This document shows positions 51,750 to 61,458 of a DNA stretch of 64,000 nucleotides, in pieces (the stretch's first letter is position 1; each line of letters opens with the position of its first letter). The position numbers and the translations under genes were made by a program. The notes below the pieces were generated by a model. It was not told the DNA's origin. It saw only the letters and a program-made list of their open reading frames with translations, and did no database searches. The DNA comes from Bacillota bacterium (GTDB lineage: Bacteria > Bacillota > Clostridia > Acetivibrionales > JANLFN01), in NCBI GenBank assembly GCA_023397675.1, contig JAEWTV010000017.1, positions 62,001-126,000 on the forward strand. Reading direction: 5' to 3'.

Positions 51750-53076
51750 TGTTCTGCACCTCCTTAACAGAAATTCCTTTTACACTAACGCCATAGAGCC
51801 ATTTATGCTTTGCAAAGTTCAAGCCTGATATTGACTGGAGCAATATTCTTGAAATAAATACTGCAGTCAGGAAGCTTAAAATAACTCCAAGGCCAAGAGT
51901 GAATGCAAATCCTCTAATTGTACCCGATCCGAAAATCCAGAGGAATACTGCTGTTATAAGTGTTGTAACATTCGCATCAAGTACAGCTGTAAATGCTCTC
52001 TTGAATCCGGTATCAATTGCCGCACGAGTAGTTTTTCCGCTGCGGAGTTCTTCCTTTATTCTTTCAAATATTATGATATTCGCATCAACACCCATACCTA
52101 TCGTTAGTATGATACCCGCCAAACCAGGCAAGGTAAGGTTGGTAAGTTGCATCCACGATATAAACAATACCTGAAGTACTGTATGAGCTACGAGAGCTAT
52201 ACAAGCTATCAATCCAGGCAACCTGTAATACAAAAGCATGAAAAGGAATACAAGTATTAAAGCTATAAGTCCTGCTTGAAGCATAATATCAAGAGCATTT
52301 CTTCCAAGTATAGGGCTTATTGAATTAACACTCAATTTCTGGAGTGTAAATGGCAAAGCACCTGATCTTATAAGTTCAGCAAGCTCTCCAGCTGACTTGG
52401 CAGTCATGCCGCCTCCTGATATGGATGCAACACCATTTGGTATTTCACTATGCACAGTAGCTGTTTCAATACACTTTTGATCAAGGAAAATCGAAATTGG
52501 CTTTCCAATCAGTCGTTTCGTTGCCTCAGCAAAGCTCTTAGTTCCAGCGCCGTTAAGTACAAGCTGTACTTCGGGAGCTCCATTGTTGGTTTGATATGAT
52601 GCATCATCAACCATATCTCCGGTTACAATAGCATTTCCTATTTTTGTAGGATTTCCATTTTCATCACGTTTTGTCTCGTCAACTTCCCAGAAGGTGATCT
52701 GTGCTGGCTGTATAGCATCAGCTATAACCTTGTTAGGATCAGACTGCTTCTGATCGTTTTTATATGGTATTTCAACCAATATACGTTTCTTTGTCTTATC
52801 AATGGTAATATTTTTATCAGTTATACCCTGATTATCAAGCCTTTTGGATATAATTGACCTTGCAGAATCAAGCTCTTTATCGGTAGGTGCACTTCCATCA
52901 GCCTTTACTCCTGTTAATGTAGCGTCAACACCACCATTTACATCAATACCCAGTACAATGTCATTAGCACCAGGAATCTTTGTTAGACCAAACAAATCGC
53001 CAGCAAATGCTATATAGGTTAAAACCGCTATCAGAATAACAATAGCAGCGAATTTAACCGCGTGATTGGCTCTCAT
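51742..53076 (-). CDS. secD: protein translocase subunit SecD
   Basis: A 444-residue membrane protein with six helices and a large P1 outer domain (about residues 40-250). GIDVNGGVDATLTG (the GGxxxxL block), VELP-like IPYKN, and GMGVDANIIIFERIKEEL in the fourth helix are typical. It overlaps secF by eight bases. GGGGGA precedes the ATG. It stands downstream of the SCIFF/YajC group, which also holds the Sec accessory protein YajC. Confidence 0.95.
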   Translation of the reverse strand: MRANHAVKFAAIVILIAVLTYIAFAGDLFGLTKIPGANDIVLGIDVNGGVDATLTGVKADGSAPTDKELDSARSIISKRLDNQGITDKNITIDKTKKRILVEIPYKNDQKQSDPNKVIADAIQPAQITFWEVDETKRDENGNPTKIGNAIVTGDMVDDASYQTNNGAPEVQLVLNGAGTKSFAEATKRLIGKPISIFLDQKCIETATVHSEIPNGVASISGGGMTAKSAGELAELIRSGALPFTLQKLSVNSISPILGRNALDIMLQAGLIALILVFLFMLLYYRLPGLIACIALVAHTVLQVLFISWMQLTNLTLPGLAGIILTIGMGVDANIIIFERIKEELRSGKTTRAAIDTGFKRAFTAVLDANVTTLITAVFLWIFGSGTIRGFAFTLGLGVILSFLTAVFISRILLQSISGLNFAKHKWLYGVSVKGISVKEVQNNG

Positions 53077-53186
53077 CTGTAAAATTCCCCCTTTTTTATG
53101 TCTAGTTCAACACGACTTATTATATAACTACAGGTAGTCCACGTCAATATATAAAACTGCTTGCTTTTAGTCGTTGGAATACCTGA

Positions 53187-53852
53187 TTATAACAGCCTCG
53201 TTTTGTTGATAACAAGCTGAAAGTTAAGCCCCAGAAAGACAGCAGCCCTTCTGCACATTGTCATCCTCACAAGGAAGATTTCAAAATAATCCATAACTGG
53301 ACATATTTTTGTATCTATTTGCAGTTCAAGAGTAGCAGTTTTTTCTTCTTTATTAATAGATACATCTGAGCTTTCAACCGCATAATTTACACGGTCATGT
53401 ATATCAAATTTGGCTATATCCTTATTATTTACCCTTGTTCTGTGAACATCGGATTTATCTGCCAGTATCAATGCTGCTGAAATATTACTAACAGCAGTTC
53501 CTGTATTTTCATCATGGTTTCCTATTGCAAGCATTATTTCTGCTGCTTCGCGCATATCCATTCCCAGCCTGCACAATATCCCGTATGCAAGAATTGCTCC
53601 CGAATGTGCATGATCAACCCTGTTTACGGAATTTCCAATATCATGCATGTAACCTGCAATTTTTGCAAGCTCAACTTCTCTGTTGTTAAAGTCTAATGCA
53701 CGAAGAATATTTCCCGCAGCTTTTGAGACAATTCCTACATGTCTGAAGGAATGCTCGGTATAACCCATTATTTCAAGCTGCTTTTCAGACACTTCAAGAA
53801 AATTTTTGACTTCAATACTGCTTTTTACTTCTTCCAAAGTAATTAATCCCAT
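53187..53852 (-). CDS. HD-domain phosphohydrolase
   Basis: A 221-residue protein. The HD metal site is spread over HSFRHVGIVS, GYMHDIGNSV, HAHSGAILAY and NHDENTGTAVS. Enzymes of this class cleave phosphate from nucleotides or nucleotide messengers; the substrate is not known. GGAGG lies six bases before the ATG. It sits 15 bases after the gamma carbonic anhydrase gene and before secD, so these genes may be expressed together. Confidence 0.85.
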   Translation of the reverse strand: MGLITLEEVKSSIEVKNFLEVSEKQLEIMGYTEHSFRHVGIVSKAAGNILRALDFNNREVELAKIAGYMHDIGNSVNRVDHAHSGAILAYGILCRLGMDMREAAEIMLAIGNHDENTGTAVSNISAALILADKSDVHRTRVNNKDIAKFDIHDRVNYAVESSDVSINKEEKTATLELQIDTKICPVMDYFEIFLVRMTMCRRAAVFLGLNFQLVINKTRLL

Positions 53853-53867
53853 TCCATGCCTCCAATC

Positions 53868-54383
53868 TTACAACGGCTCTATTTGCCTGTGTTCATTTGA
53901 AAGTATCAAATAATCATGGGAGTTTTTTATCATATTCCTTATTTCATCCTCGGTAAGCCTTCTTTTTATTTTTGCCGGATTACCCAGTGCAAGACATCCG
54001 TCAGGTATTACTGTTCCGGGAGTAACCAGCGAACCTGCACCTATCAGGCAGTTGCTTCCTATAACAGTATTACTGAGGACTATGGCTCCCATTCCTACAA
54101 GGCTGTTGTCGCCTATTATGCAGCTGTGTAATATTGCACCATGCCCCACTGTTACATTATCTCCAATTTTAACATCAATACCCTTGTCACAATGAATTGC
54201 ACTCAAGCCCTGAATGTTTGAATTGTCTCCTATTATTATTGCAGCAACATCTCCACGGAGAACCGAATTGTACCAAATGCTTGAGTTCTTTCCTATACTA
54301 ACATTTCCTATTATAACTGCGCCCTCTGCTACAAAGCTTGTCTCATCCAATACCGGCGAATATTCATTGAATTTTAATATCAT
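53868..54383 (-). CDS. gamma-carbonic-anhydrase-family hexapeptide protein
   Basis: A 171-residue left-handed beta-helix protein made of hexapeptide repeats (VIIGNVSIGKNSSIW onward). Three histidines in AIHCDKGI, TVGHGAILH and nearby match the zinc ligands of gamma carbonic anhydrases; many such proteins are active only weakly or not at all. It follows the SCIFF maturase gene by 24 bases and precedes an HD-domain gene. Confidence 0.88.
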   Translation of the reverse strand: MILKFNEYSPVLDETSFVAEGAVIIGNVSIGKNSSIWYNSVLRGDVAAIIIGDNSNIQGLSAIHCDKGIDVKIGDNVTVGHGAILHSCIIGDNSLVGMGAIVLSNTVIGSNCLIGAGSLVTPGTVIPDGCLALGNPAKIKRRLTEDEIRNMIKNSHDYLILSNEHRQIEPL

Positions 54384-54407
54384 TTTTGTGACCTTTCCTA
54401 TTTAAAC

Positions 54408-55763
54408 TTATTCCTGGGTTTTTATCCACAATGCACATTCAACCCTTTTTCTCTCAAGCTCGCAACCTATCGAATAAGGTTTTTTAATTGTTCCGTTAAA
54501 CGAGAAAGCATTTGCAGCACAGCCTCCGCTGCAGTAAAATCTTGCCCAGCACTGCCTGCATTCTTCCTTGGTATAAACATTTGCTTCCTTGAATCTTTCC
54601 TGAATACTTTTATCTATTTCATCATAGTTTACATTTCCCATTTTAAAGTCTTTCATGCCAACAAATTGGTGGCATGGATAAATATCTCCTTCTGGAGTTA
54701 CTGCAACATATTCATCACCCGAACCGCAGCCGCTTAGCCTTTTTGAAATGCATGGGCCATTCTGCAGATCTATCATGAAGTGAAAAAAGTTAAAACCTTT
54801 ACCTGCCTTGTCACGCTTCACGTACTCAAATGCAAGCTCTTCATATTCTTTGAAAGCGGTTGACAAATCTTCCTCTCTGATATCATAACCGGTATCCTTG
54901 GCTGCAACAACCGGTTCTACCGAAATCTGCTTAAAGCCTTCATCTGCCAGATGGAGAACATCTTTGGAAAAGTCAAGATTTTCTCTTGTAAATGTTCCCC
55001 TAACATAGTAATTATCCTGGTTTCTGGACTCTGCAACCTTTTTGATAAGCGGAAGTATGGACTTATAGCTGCCCTTGCCGTCAACTCTTGTACGCATCCT
55101 GTCATTGGTAGCTTCACGTCCGTCTATACTGAGAACAAGGTTCTGCATATTTTCATTCATATATTTAGTATTTTCTTCATTTAGCAATATTGCATTAGTT
55201 GTCAGTGTAAACTTGAAATTCTTGTTAAATTCCTGTTCCTTTGACTTTGCATACTCTACTATTTGCTTTACAGTATCAAAGTTCATCAGAGGCTCACCAC
55301 CAAAGAAATCTATTTCGAGATTTCTCCTGTTCCCTGATTCCCTTATAAGCATATCAATTGCTTTTTTGCCTATTTCAGGGCTCATCATAGTTCTTTCGCC
55401 GCCAAAGTTACCGGTAGCAGCAAAGCAGTATCTGCATCTTAAGTTGCAGTCATGTGATATGTGCAGACACAATGCCTTTATAACCCTTTTCTTATTCCAT
55501 AGGTTTATATAATCCTTGTAAGGGTCTTCTGTAAAAAGCTGTCCGCTTTCCTTCAATGTTTCAATCTCTTCAATTGATTCCAGTATTTCCTGTCTGTCAT
55601 ATCTGTCAGAAAGCTTGTCCGCTATCTGTTCCTTGCTCAATTCCCCATAATGCTCCAGTATTTCAAAGGACAACTCATCAAAAACATGTACCGCACCACT
55701 GTTTATATCAAGTACTATATTTGTATCATACATTTTGAATTTATGAATCAAACTGTCAGCCAA
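54408..55763 (-). CDS. scfB: SCIFF peptide maturase (radical SAM, SPASM domain)
   Basis: A 451-residue iron-sulfur enzyme that crosslinks cysteines of the SCIFF peptide to Thr residues as thioethers. An N-terminal peptide-recognition domain (about residues 1-80) is followed by the radical SAM motif CNLRCRYC (about residue 105) and a SPASM region with CGSGDEYVAV, CHQF, CRQCWARFYCSGGC and GCE for two more clusters. The start is a TTG behind AAAGGGTG. Its substrate peptide is encoded upstream at 55956-56096. Confidence 0.95.
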   Translation of the reverse strand: MADSLIHKFKMYDTNIVLDINSGAVHVFDELSFEILEHYGELSKEQIADKLSDRYDRQEILESIEEIETLKESGQLFTEDPYKDYINLWNKKRVIKALCLHISHDCNLRCRYCFAATGNFGGERTMMSPEIGKKAIDMLIRESGNRRNLEIDFFGGEPLMNFDTVKQIVEYAKSKEQEFNKNFKFTLTTNAILLNEENTKYMNENMQNLVLSIDGREATNDRMRTRVDGKGSYKSILPLIKKVAESRNQDNYYVRGTFTRENLDFSKDVLHLADEGFKQISVEPVVAAKDTGYDIREEDLSTAFKEYEELAFEYVKRDKAGKGFNFFHFMIDLQNGPCISKRLSGCGSGDEYVAVTPEGDIYPCHQFVGMKDFKMGNVNYDEIDKSIQERFKEANVYTKEECRQCWARFYCSGGCAANAFSFNGTIKKPYSIGCELERKRVECALWIKTQE

Positions 55764-55802
55764 AATGCCACACCCTTTCTCTAATCACTATATTTATACA
55801 AG

Positions 55803-55836
55803 AAAAAACTCGAGAGTATCAAACCCTCTAGTTTTT
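55803..55836 (-). terminator. terminator between scfA and scfB
   Basis: AAACTAGAGGGT and ACTCTCGAGTTT pair around TTGAT (with G-T pairs) and a TTTTTTC tail follows. A weaker AAAGTG/CACTTT hairpin with T6 lies about 60 bases earlier (55872-55902). Confidence 0.8.
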
Positions 55837-55955
55837 AGTTAACTTCCTCTGAAACGTAACATAAATTAAAAAAGTGAAAAGCTTAAATCACTCTCCACTT
55901 TCATAATATAAAACACATCAGTAAGCTATTGAGCTTTTACTGTTATGTTTCCTGC

Positions 55956-56096
55956 TTATTTTTTCTGGCAGCTCTGATTTGCTACTGTACATGAAGTTTT
56001 GCATGCTGACTGGCAAGAAGTCTGACATTCGCCACAGCCTCTGTTATCAATGCTCTTTGAGAGTGTTGCTTCATTTATGGTTTTAATGTGTTTCAT
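55956..56096 (-). CDS. scfA: SCIFF peptide, ribosomal precursor (six cysteines)
   Basis: A 46-residue peptide with the exact SCIFF layout: MKHIKTINEATLSKS leader-like half, then RGCGECQTSCQSACKTSC and a final Cys in NQSCQKK, six cysteines in all. The maturase ScfB crosslinks these to nearby residues. GGGAGG lies seven bases before the ATG. It is encoded 192 bases upstream of scfB with terminator-like hairpins between, which would let the cell make more peptide than enzyme. SCIFF is found in nearly all clostridia; its role is unknown. Confidence 0.97.
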   Translation of the reverse strand: MKHIKTINEATLSKSIDNRGCGECQTSCQSACKTSCTVANQSCQKK

Positions 56097-56187
56097 TGTA
56101 TTTCCTCCCATGTCTTTTTTTCCAAAAAGTATTATAACACAATATCTTAGCCATGAAAAGTTTTTTATCTGTTTAATTTGTCTAAAA

Positions 56188-56610
56188 TCATCGTTTAATC
56201 CTATTCTTCAGGTTAATACCGATAATTCCGCCAATTGCACCTGTAAGCATACCAATAACGAGCATTGTCAGTACATTACCGCCTATTCTGAAATCACTGA
56301 AAACTATGCTTGAGAAAAAGTACAATATAAGAATATATATAAAACCCACAATTCCGCCATTAAGCCATCCCTTACTCTTTACCTTCCTGGTTGAAGTTGC
56401 ACCGGCTACTGCAATGCTGGCAATACTCACCAGAATTACTACCGCACGGATGAATTTGACAGGAAAGTCTGTACAGGAAAGAATGAAAGCGAATAGAATA
56501 AATGCCGGTACTGTTATAATATAAGAAACAAGGATACCCTTCAGAATCATTTTCAAGCCCAAATGCTCGGCTAATGTAGTTTTTATTCCCTGACCTGATT
56601 GTATTTGCAT
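56188..56610 (-). CDS. TIGR04086-like four-helix membrane protein
   Basis: A 140-residue integral membrane protein with four helices (about 18-45, 55-72, 83-105 and 112-132) and a basic tail. Its sequence fits the clostridial TIGR04086 family, which commonly stands beside yajC and the SCIFF genes. The function is unknown. TGGGGGTG precedes the ATG. It lies between yajC and scfA. Confidence 0.8.
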   Translation of the reverse strand: MQIQSGQGIKTTLAEHLGLKMILKGILVSYIITVPAFILFAFILSCTDFPVKFIRAVVILVSIASIAVAGATSTRKVKSKGWLNGGIVGFIYILILYFFSSIVFSDFRIGGNVLTMLVIGMLTGAIGGIIGINLKNRIKR

Positions 56611-56725
56611 AATTGCACCCCCACATGTTTAACCATAAAAACAGGCAATACGGACTACCGGTCCTTATATAATATTAATTTATTTCATAATATTATTAGT
56701 TAGAACATATGGCTAAAAAAATGCA

Positions 56726-56752
56726 CAAAAAAACGCTTTTTTCAAGCGTTCC
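56726..56752 (-). terminator. yajC terminator
   Basis: AACGCTTG AAAA AAGCGTT with a TTTTTTG tail on the - strand. Confidence 0.88.
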
Positions 56753-56781
56753 TTGTTTCATAATTAAGTTTCGTATTATAA

Positions 56782-57057
56782 TTAAGCTTCGATTGGCTTT
56801 TCAACGTCCTTGATAGCCCATCTTTTAATCAATATCTTTGTATTTTCGATACCGGATTCGATTGTGAGCTCATCATCTTTGATATTGACGATTTTGCCTG
56901 TAATTCCTCCGATAGTAGTGATATTGCTTCCTACAGTCAATGTGTTAAGCATTTCCTTATTTTTCTTATCCCTTCTCTTCTGAGGGAGAAAAATAAGCAG
57001 GTACATGATTCCTATAAAGAAAGCAATGTAAAGTATAAAAAATACTGTCGAATTCAT
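56782..57057 (-). CDS. yajC: preprotein translocase subunit YajC
   Basis: A 91-residue protein with one N-terminal helix (residues 3-22) ending in LIFLPQKRRDKKNKEML and a cytoplasmic SH3-like domain (VGSNITTIGGITGKIVNI, a family hallmark). It binds the SecDF complex. GGAGG lies before the ATG. It follows tgt, the usual order tgt-yajC seen in many bacteria. Confidence 0.95.
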   Translation of the reverse strand: MNSTVFFILYIAFFIGIMYLLIFLPQKRRDKKNKEMLNTLTVGSNITTIGGITGKIVNIKDDELTIESGIENTKILIKRWAIKDVEKPIEA

Positions 57058-57178
57058 AACTTACCTCCGTTTATTGTATTTTTCCGTATTATCAAACTTT
57101 TCTTCTAATGGTAAATAATTTTACACCATTTACGTTAAAAGCTCAACAATAAATTAAAATTTCTTTATTATTAAATAA

Positions 57179-58570
<1,392 letters not shown>

Positions 58571-58733
58571 TACATATTACCATATCAAATTCTTCAGGGG
58601 AATACTAAAAATTATTATCTCCATTTCTTAGTATTTGTATGTTATAGTATTTTCTTCAATATATAAATGCTTTAAAAAACTCTTAATGGGAATTAACTCT
58701 TAAGCAATCATAAAAAAACAGCTTGAACAAAAA

Positions 58734-58781
58734 CAAGAATAACATATGTATCCGGTTAAATCACGGTACAAGTTATTCTTG
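58734..58781 (-). terminator. terminator at the end of the BtrH-like gene cassette
   Basis: CAAGAATAAC and GTTATTCTTG pair around a 28-base loop, with TTTTTGTT following on the - strand. It lies 31 bases past the last gene. Confidence 0.6.
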
Positions 58782-58811
58782 AACAATTAAAGATAAAACC
58801 AACATATTAAG

Positions 58812-59822
58812 TTATAATACTTTTTGAATTTCCTCCAGTAATATATCAAGTGTTTGCTTCTCTTTTAATTCTATCTCATTAAGTTTATCAATTGCCCCTA
58901 AAAGGCTTTTAGGATCACTGCTGAACTGGTGCTTTAACTGCAGCTTATACAACATTGACGAAGCACGTTCTATAGATTCATAAGCTTCCAGGACGTCAGG
59001 AAGTTCCCTAATATATCCTTGTTCAAACATATATTTGAGTCTCATGACCATACAAAGCTTATGTTCGTGAAGAATACTTACAGGTCTAAGATCATAGTTA
59101 ATTTTTTTGTCTATCAAAAGATTAAAATACTTTCTGAGATAACTGTAAATCTGCATTCCGTACACGTTATCTGTCTTAGGATTCATGTACATTCTGAATT
59201 TCTCAGATGAGTCTCTTGACAATAAATAATCCTGTAACATGTCATAAACATTTAATAAATCAAAATCATATTTTAGATCATCAGTTTTTCTCATGAGTTT
59301 TATTTGGTCTTCCCAATAATTATTGCTATCTCCGGTACTTTCATAAGCTTCTCTAAATTGTTCAAAGCTTATTTTACTTTGTTCGAATACCCTATTATTT
59401 GAAAATCCTAACATTGTATATTCCTTACTATCAAGATCATAACCGGTAATCATAACATCATGTATAAAATGCCTGGTTTGATATGCATTCCTGCTTGATA
59501 CATAAAATTCGTCAAAGTATGAATGGAAATAATATTCGTCATTTATTGAATTTATAATGAAAGAATGAATATCTACATTATTCCTCTGTAGTATACTCTT
59601 CCTTAACATAAATTGGTCAATCCACGGTTTTACACCAGTGTTTTCATCCATAAAAAATGTGAAATGCGGGACAAGCTGCTTATTCCATTGAAGTTGAATA
59701 TAGTTGCTGTAGAACCACGGGTAACATTCCTGATAATTCAAAATTATTGATAAAGGATATGCAAGGTATTGAAGCCCGACTATAGGGGATCTTGCTACAG
59801 GTAACTCTTTTCTTGTATCCAT
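58812..59822 (-). CDS. BtrH-like (papain-like/C39-like) acyl-transfer protein
   Basis: A 336-residue soluble protein. The block RHFIHDVMITGYD (residues 117-129), followed by YTMLGFSNNRVFEQSKISFEQFREAY, is like the catalytic His region of BtrH and C39-type proteins, which move an acyl chain from a carrier protein to an amine. The usual N-terminal nucleophile Cys is not where expected: residues 15-30 read VGLQYLAYPLSIILNY, and the nearest Cys is Cys33. A charged helical tail follows from about 190. AAGGAGG lies six bases before the ATG. It closes the ACP/ATP-grasp/decarboxylase cassette. The family call is moderate. Confidence 0.6.
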   Translation of the reverse strand: MDTRKELPVARSPIVGLQYLAYPLSIILNYQECYPWFYSNYIQLQWNKQLVPHFTFFMDENTGVKPWIDQFMLRKSILQRNNVDIHSFIINSINDEYYFHSYFDEFYVSSRNAYQTRHFIHDVMITGYDLDSKEYTMLGFSNNRVFEQSKISFEQFREAYESTGDSNNYWEDQIKLMRKTDDLKYDFDLLNVYDMLQDYLLSRDSSEKFRMYMNPKTDNVYGMQIYSYLRKYFNLLIDKKINYDLRPVSILHEHKLCMVMRLKYMFEQGYIRELPDVLEAYESIERASSMLYKLQLKHQFSSDPKSLLGAIDKLNEIELKEKQTLDILLEEIQKVL

Positions 59823-59842
59823 AATTGACCTCCTTTATTAAA

Positions 59843-60088
59843 TCACTTGTATTTTTCAAGTAAATTATAGATACTGTTGATGGTACAAACATTATCTATT
59901 AATAAATCCTCATCTGATATAGTTATTTCGTTTTCCTGTTCAAGCTTAACAATTAGTTCTATACAGCTAATTGAATTAAGCCCATGACTTCTCAGATCAT
60001 CATTACCACTTATATTTTCAAGAGCATCTCTTTCAATTCCTATAGTTTCTGCCAGAACATCTTTTATGCCATTAACATCTGTAATCAT
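59843..60088 (-). CDS. acyl/peptidyl carrier protein
   Basis: An 81-residue four-helix carrier protein. The phosphopantetheine serine is Ser39 in DLRSHGLNSISCIEL, the standard carrier motif with LNS in place of DSL. AGGGGGAAGG sits six bases before the ATG at 60088; an in-frame TTG at 60109 lies upstream of that site. It stands between the ATP-grasp ligase gene and the BtrH-like gene, and is the obvious substrate of both. The fatty-acid ACP of the cell should be a separate gene. Confidence 0.92.
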   Translation of the reverse strand: MITDVNGIKDVLAETIGIERDALENISGNDDLRSHGLNSISCIELIVKLEQENEITISDEDLLIDNVCTINSIYNLLEKYK

Positions 60089-60114
60089 AACAACCCTTCC
60101 CCCTATCAACCATA

Positions 60115-61458
60115 TTAAAGTGCTTCTACTAAACTTTGGAGTTTATCTCTGAAGAATTCAATCCGGTTCTCATCTTCCGCCACTATTAGTGTAAAAATTC
60201 TTCCCAAATATCCTGTACCTTCTTTATTAAGCCTTGTAGGAAGTGTGGCAGATGTATAAACAATAACCCCTTCCTTTTTATTTAAATTGAAACAAATTTG
60301 ATTTTTTTCAAGAATTTCATTTAGTTGTTCAAACCCTGTTGGAGATTTTGTTACAACTCTAAAATACTGTGTAAATACTTTTCTATCATTACAAATTGAG
60401 TTTATAAAAGAAATATAAGTTGAAAGTGTAAACCTTCCGTTTATCTCTATTATTGGAATTATTGTTCCATCTCTTGTAATAATGGAATCAATCCCGGCAA
60501 CTCCCATATATCCAAGCTTATACAACTGCTTTCCGATTAACTCTGCATAACCATTGTACTTTTCAAATTCCTGTTCACTTAAATCTGCAGGAATTTTTGA
60601 CCCGATATATATGGTATCGTTCAACAACTGCTGCTTAATTGAAAACATTGATACATCTCCTGTCGGAGATATGTAAATCTGATAATTTATATCGGCTTTT
60701 TTATCATACCAACCTTCTACAAGCCACTTTGCATCCTGATCCCTGCTTGAAAAACGGGCAATGATTCTCAGTGTGGTTTCAAGTTTACTGCTGCTGTCTA
60801 TAATATAAAGTCCCTTACCAGAAGCACCAAACGGCTCCTTTATTATCACCTTTTCAAATTTGTATTCGCTGTTTATCAGCCGGTTGTATTCAGAACGAAT
60901 TTCATCAAAAGAATAGCAAATTTTGCCCTCACATACAGGCAGTTTAAGCTTTTCAGCGATTTCCCTGTTAAAAATTTTATCGTTTATTTTTGCATTAATA
61001 GTTGAAGAGGATACTGTCAACTTCAAATCACATATTTCAGCTATTTGTTCCTCTATCTTAGTAACTGCATATGGGATAAAGTAAACTTCACTATTATTTT
61101 CAGAAATACTTTTTAGTTCCTGGAGCAAATATTCATCTTTAAGTACAAGTTCAGATATAGGTGTCAGAGGATCAGGATTGACAGGTGTCAAAACCCTTGG
61201 TATTCCGAAACCCAGTTTTTTAAGCATATCAAGATATTTCGGATCAGGTTTTTCGCGTAAAATTATGACATCTTGCTCCCGGCATAGAAGCAGGTTCATT
61301 TCCTCCACATGGTTAACAATAACATCCTCATTTCTGTCACTAATACCCATGCTTAACTTGTTCCAATATTTTTCCGCACCTATGTTGCAAAGCCATATTA
61401 TTATGCCTTTATCCTTATTGACTGTTATTCTGTTTATTAAATTAAAGGGTTCCTTCAT
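60115..61458 (-). CDS. ATP-grasp ligase, probable amino acid:carrier-protein ligase (BtrJ-like)
   Basis: A 447-residue enzyme. The ATP-grasp fold shows the glycine loop KEPFGASGKGLY (about residue 208), WLVEGWY in the hinge, and the metal ligands in PIIEINGRF (about residue 335). Such enzymes make an acyl phosphate and pass it to an amine or, in BtrJ, to the thiol of a carrier protein. The carrier gene begins 26 bases later. Its start codon overlaps the end of the decarboxylase gene by 17 bases and has no strong ribosome site, so translation is coupled. The acid it loads is unknown. Confidence 0.8.
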   Translation of the reverse strand: MKEPFNLINRITVNKDKGIIIWLCNIGAEKYWNKLSMGISDRNEDVIVNHVEEMNLLLCREQDVIILREKPDPKYLDMLKKLGFGIPRVLTPVNPDPLTPISELVLKDEYLLQELKSISENNSEVYFIPYAVTKIEEQIAEICDLKLTVSSSTINAKINDKIFNREIAEKLKLPVCEGKICYSFDEIRSEYNRLINSEYKFEKVIIKEPFGASGKGLYIIDSSSKLETTLRIIARFSSRDQDAKWLVEGWYDKKADINYQIYISPTGDVSMFSIKQQLLNDTIYIGSKIPADLSEQEFEKYNGYAELIGKQLYKLGYMGVAGIDSIITRDGTIIPIIEINGRFTLSTYISFINSICNDRKVFTQYFRVVTKSPTGFEQLNEILEKNQICFNLNKKEGVIVYTSATLPTRLNKEGTGYLGRIFTLIVAEDENRIEFFRDKLQSLVEAL

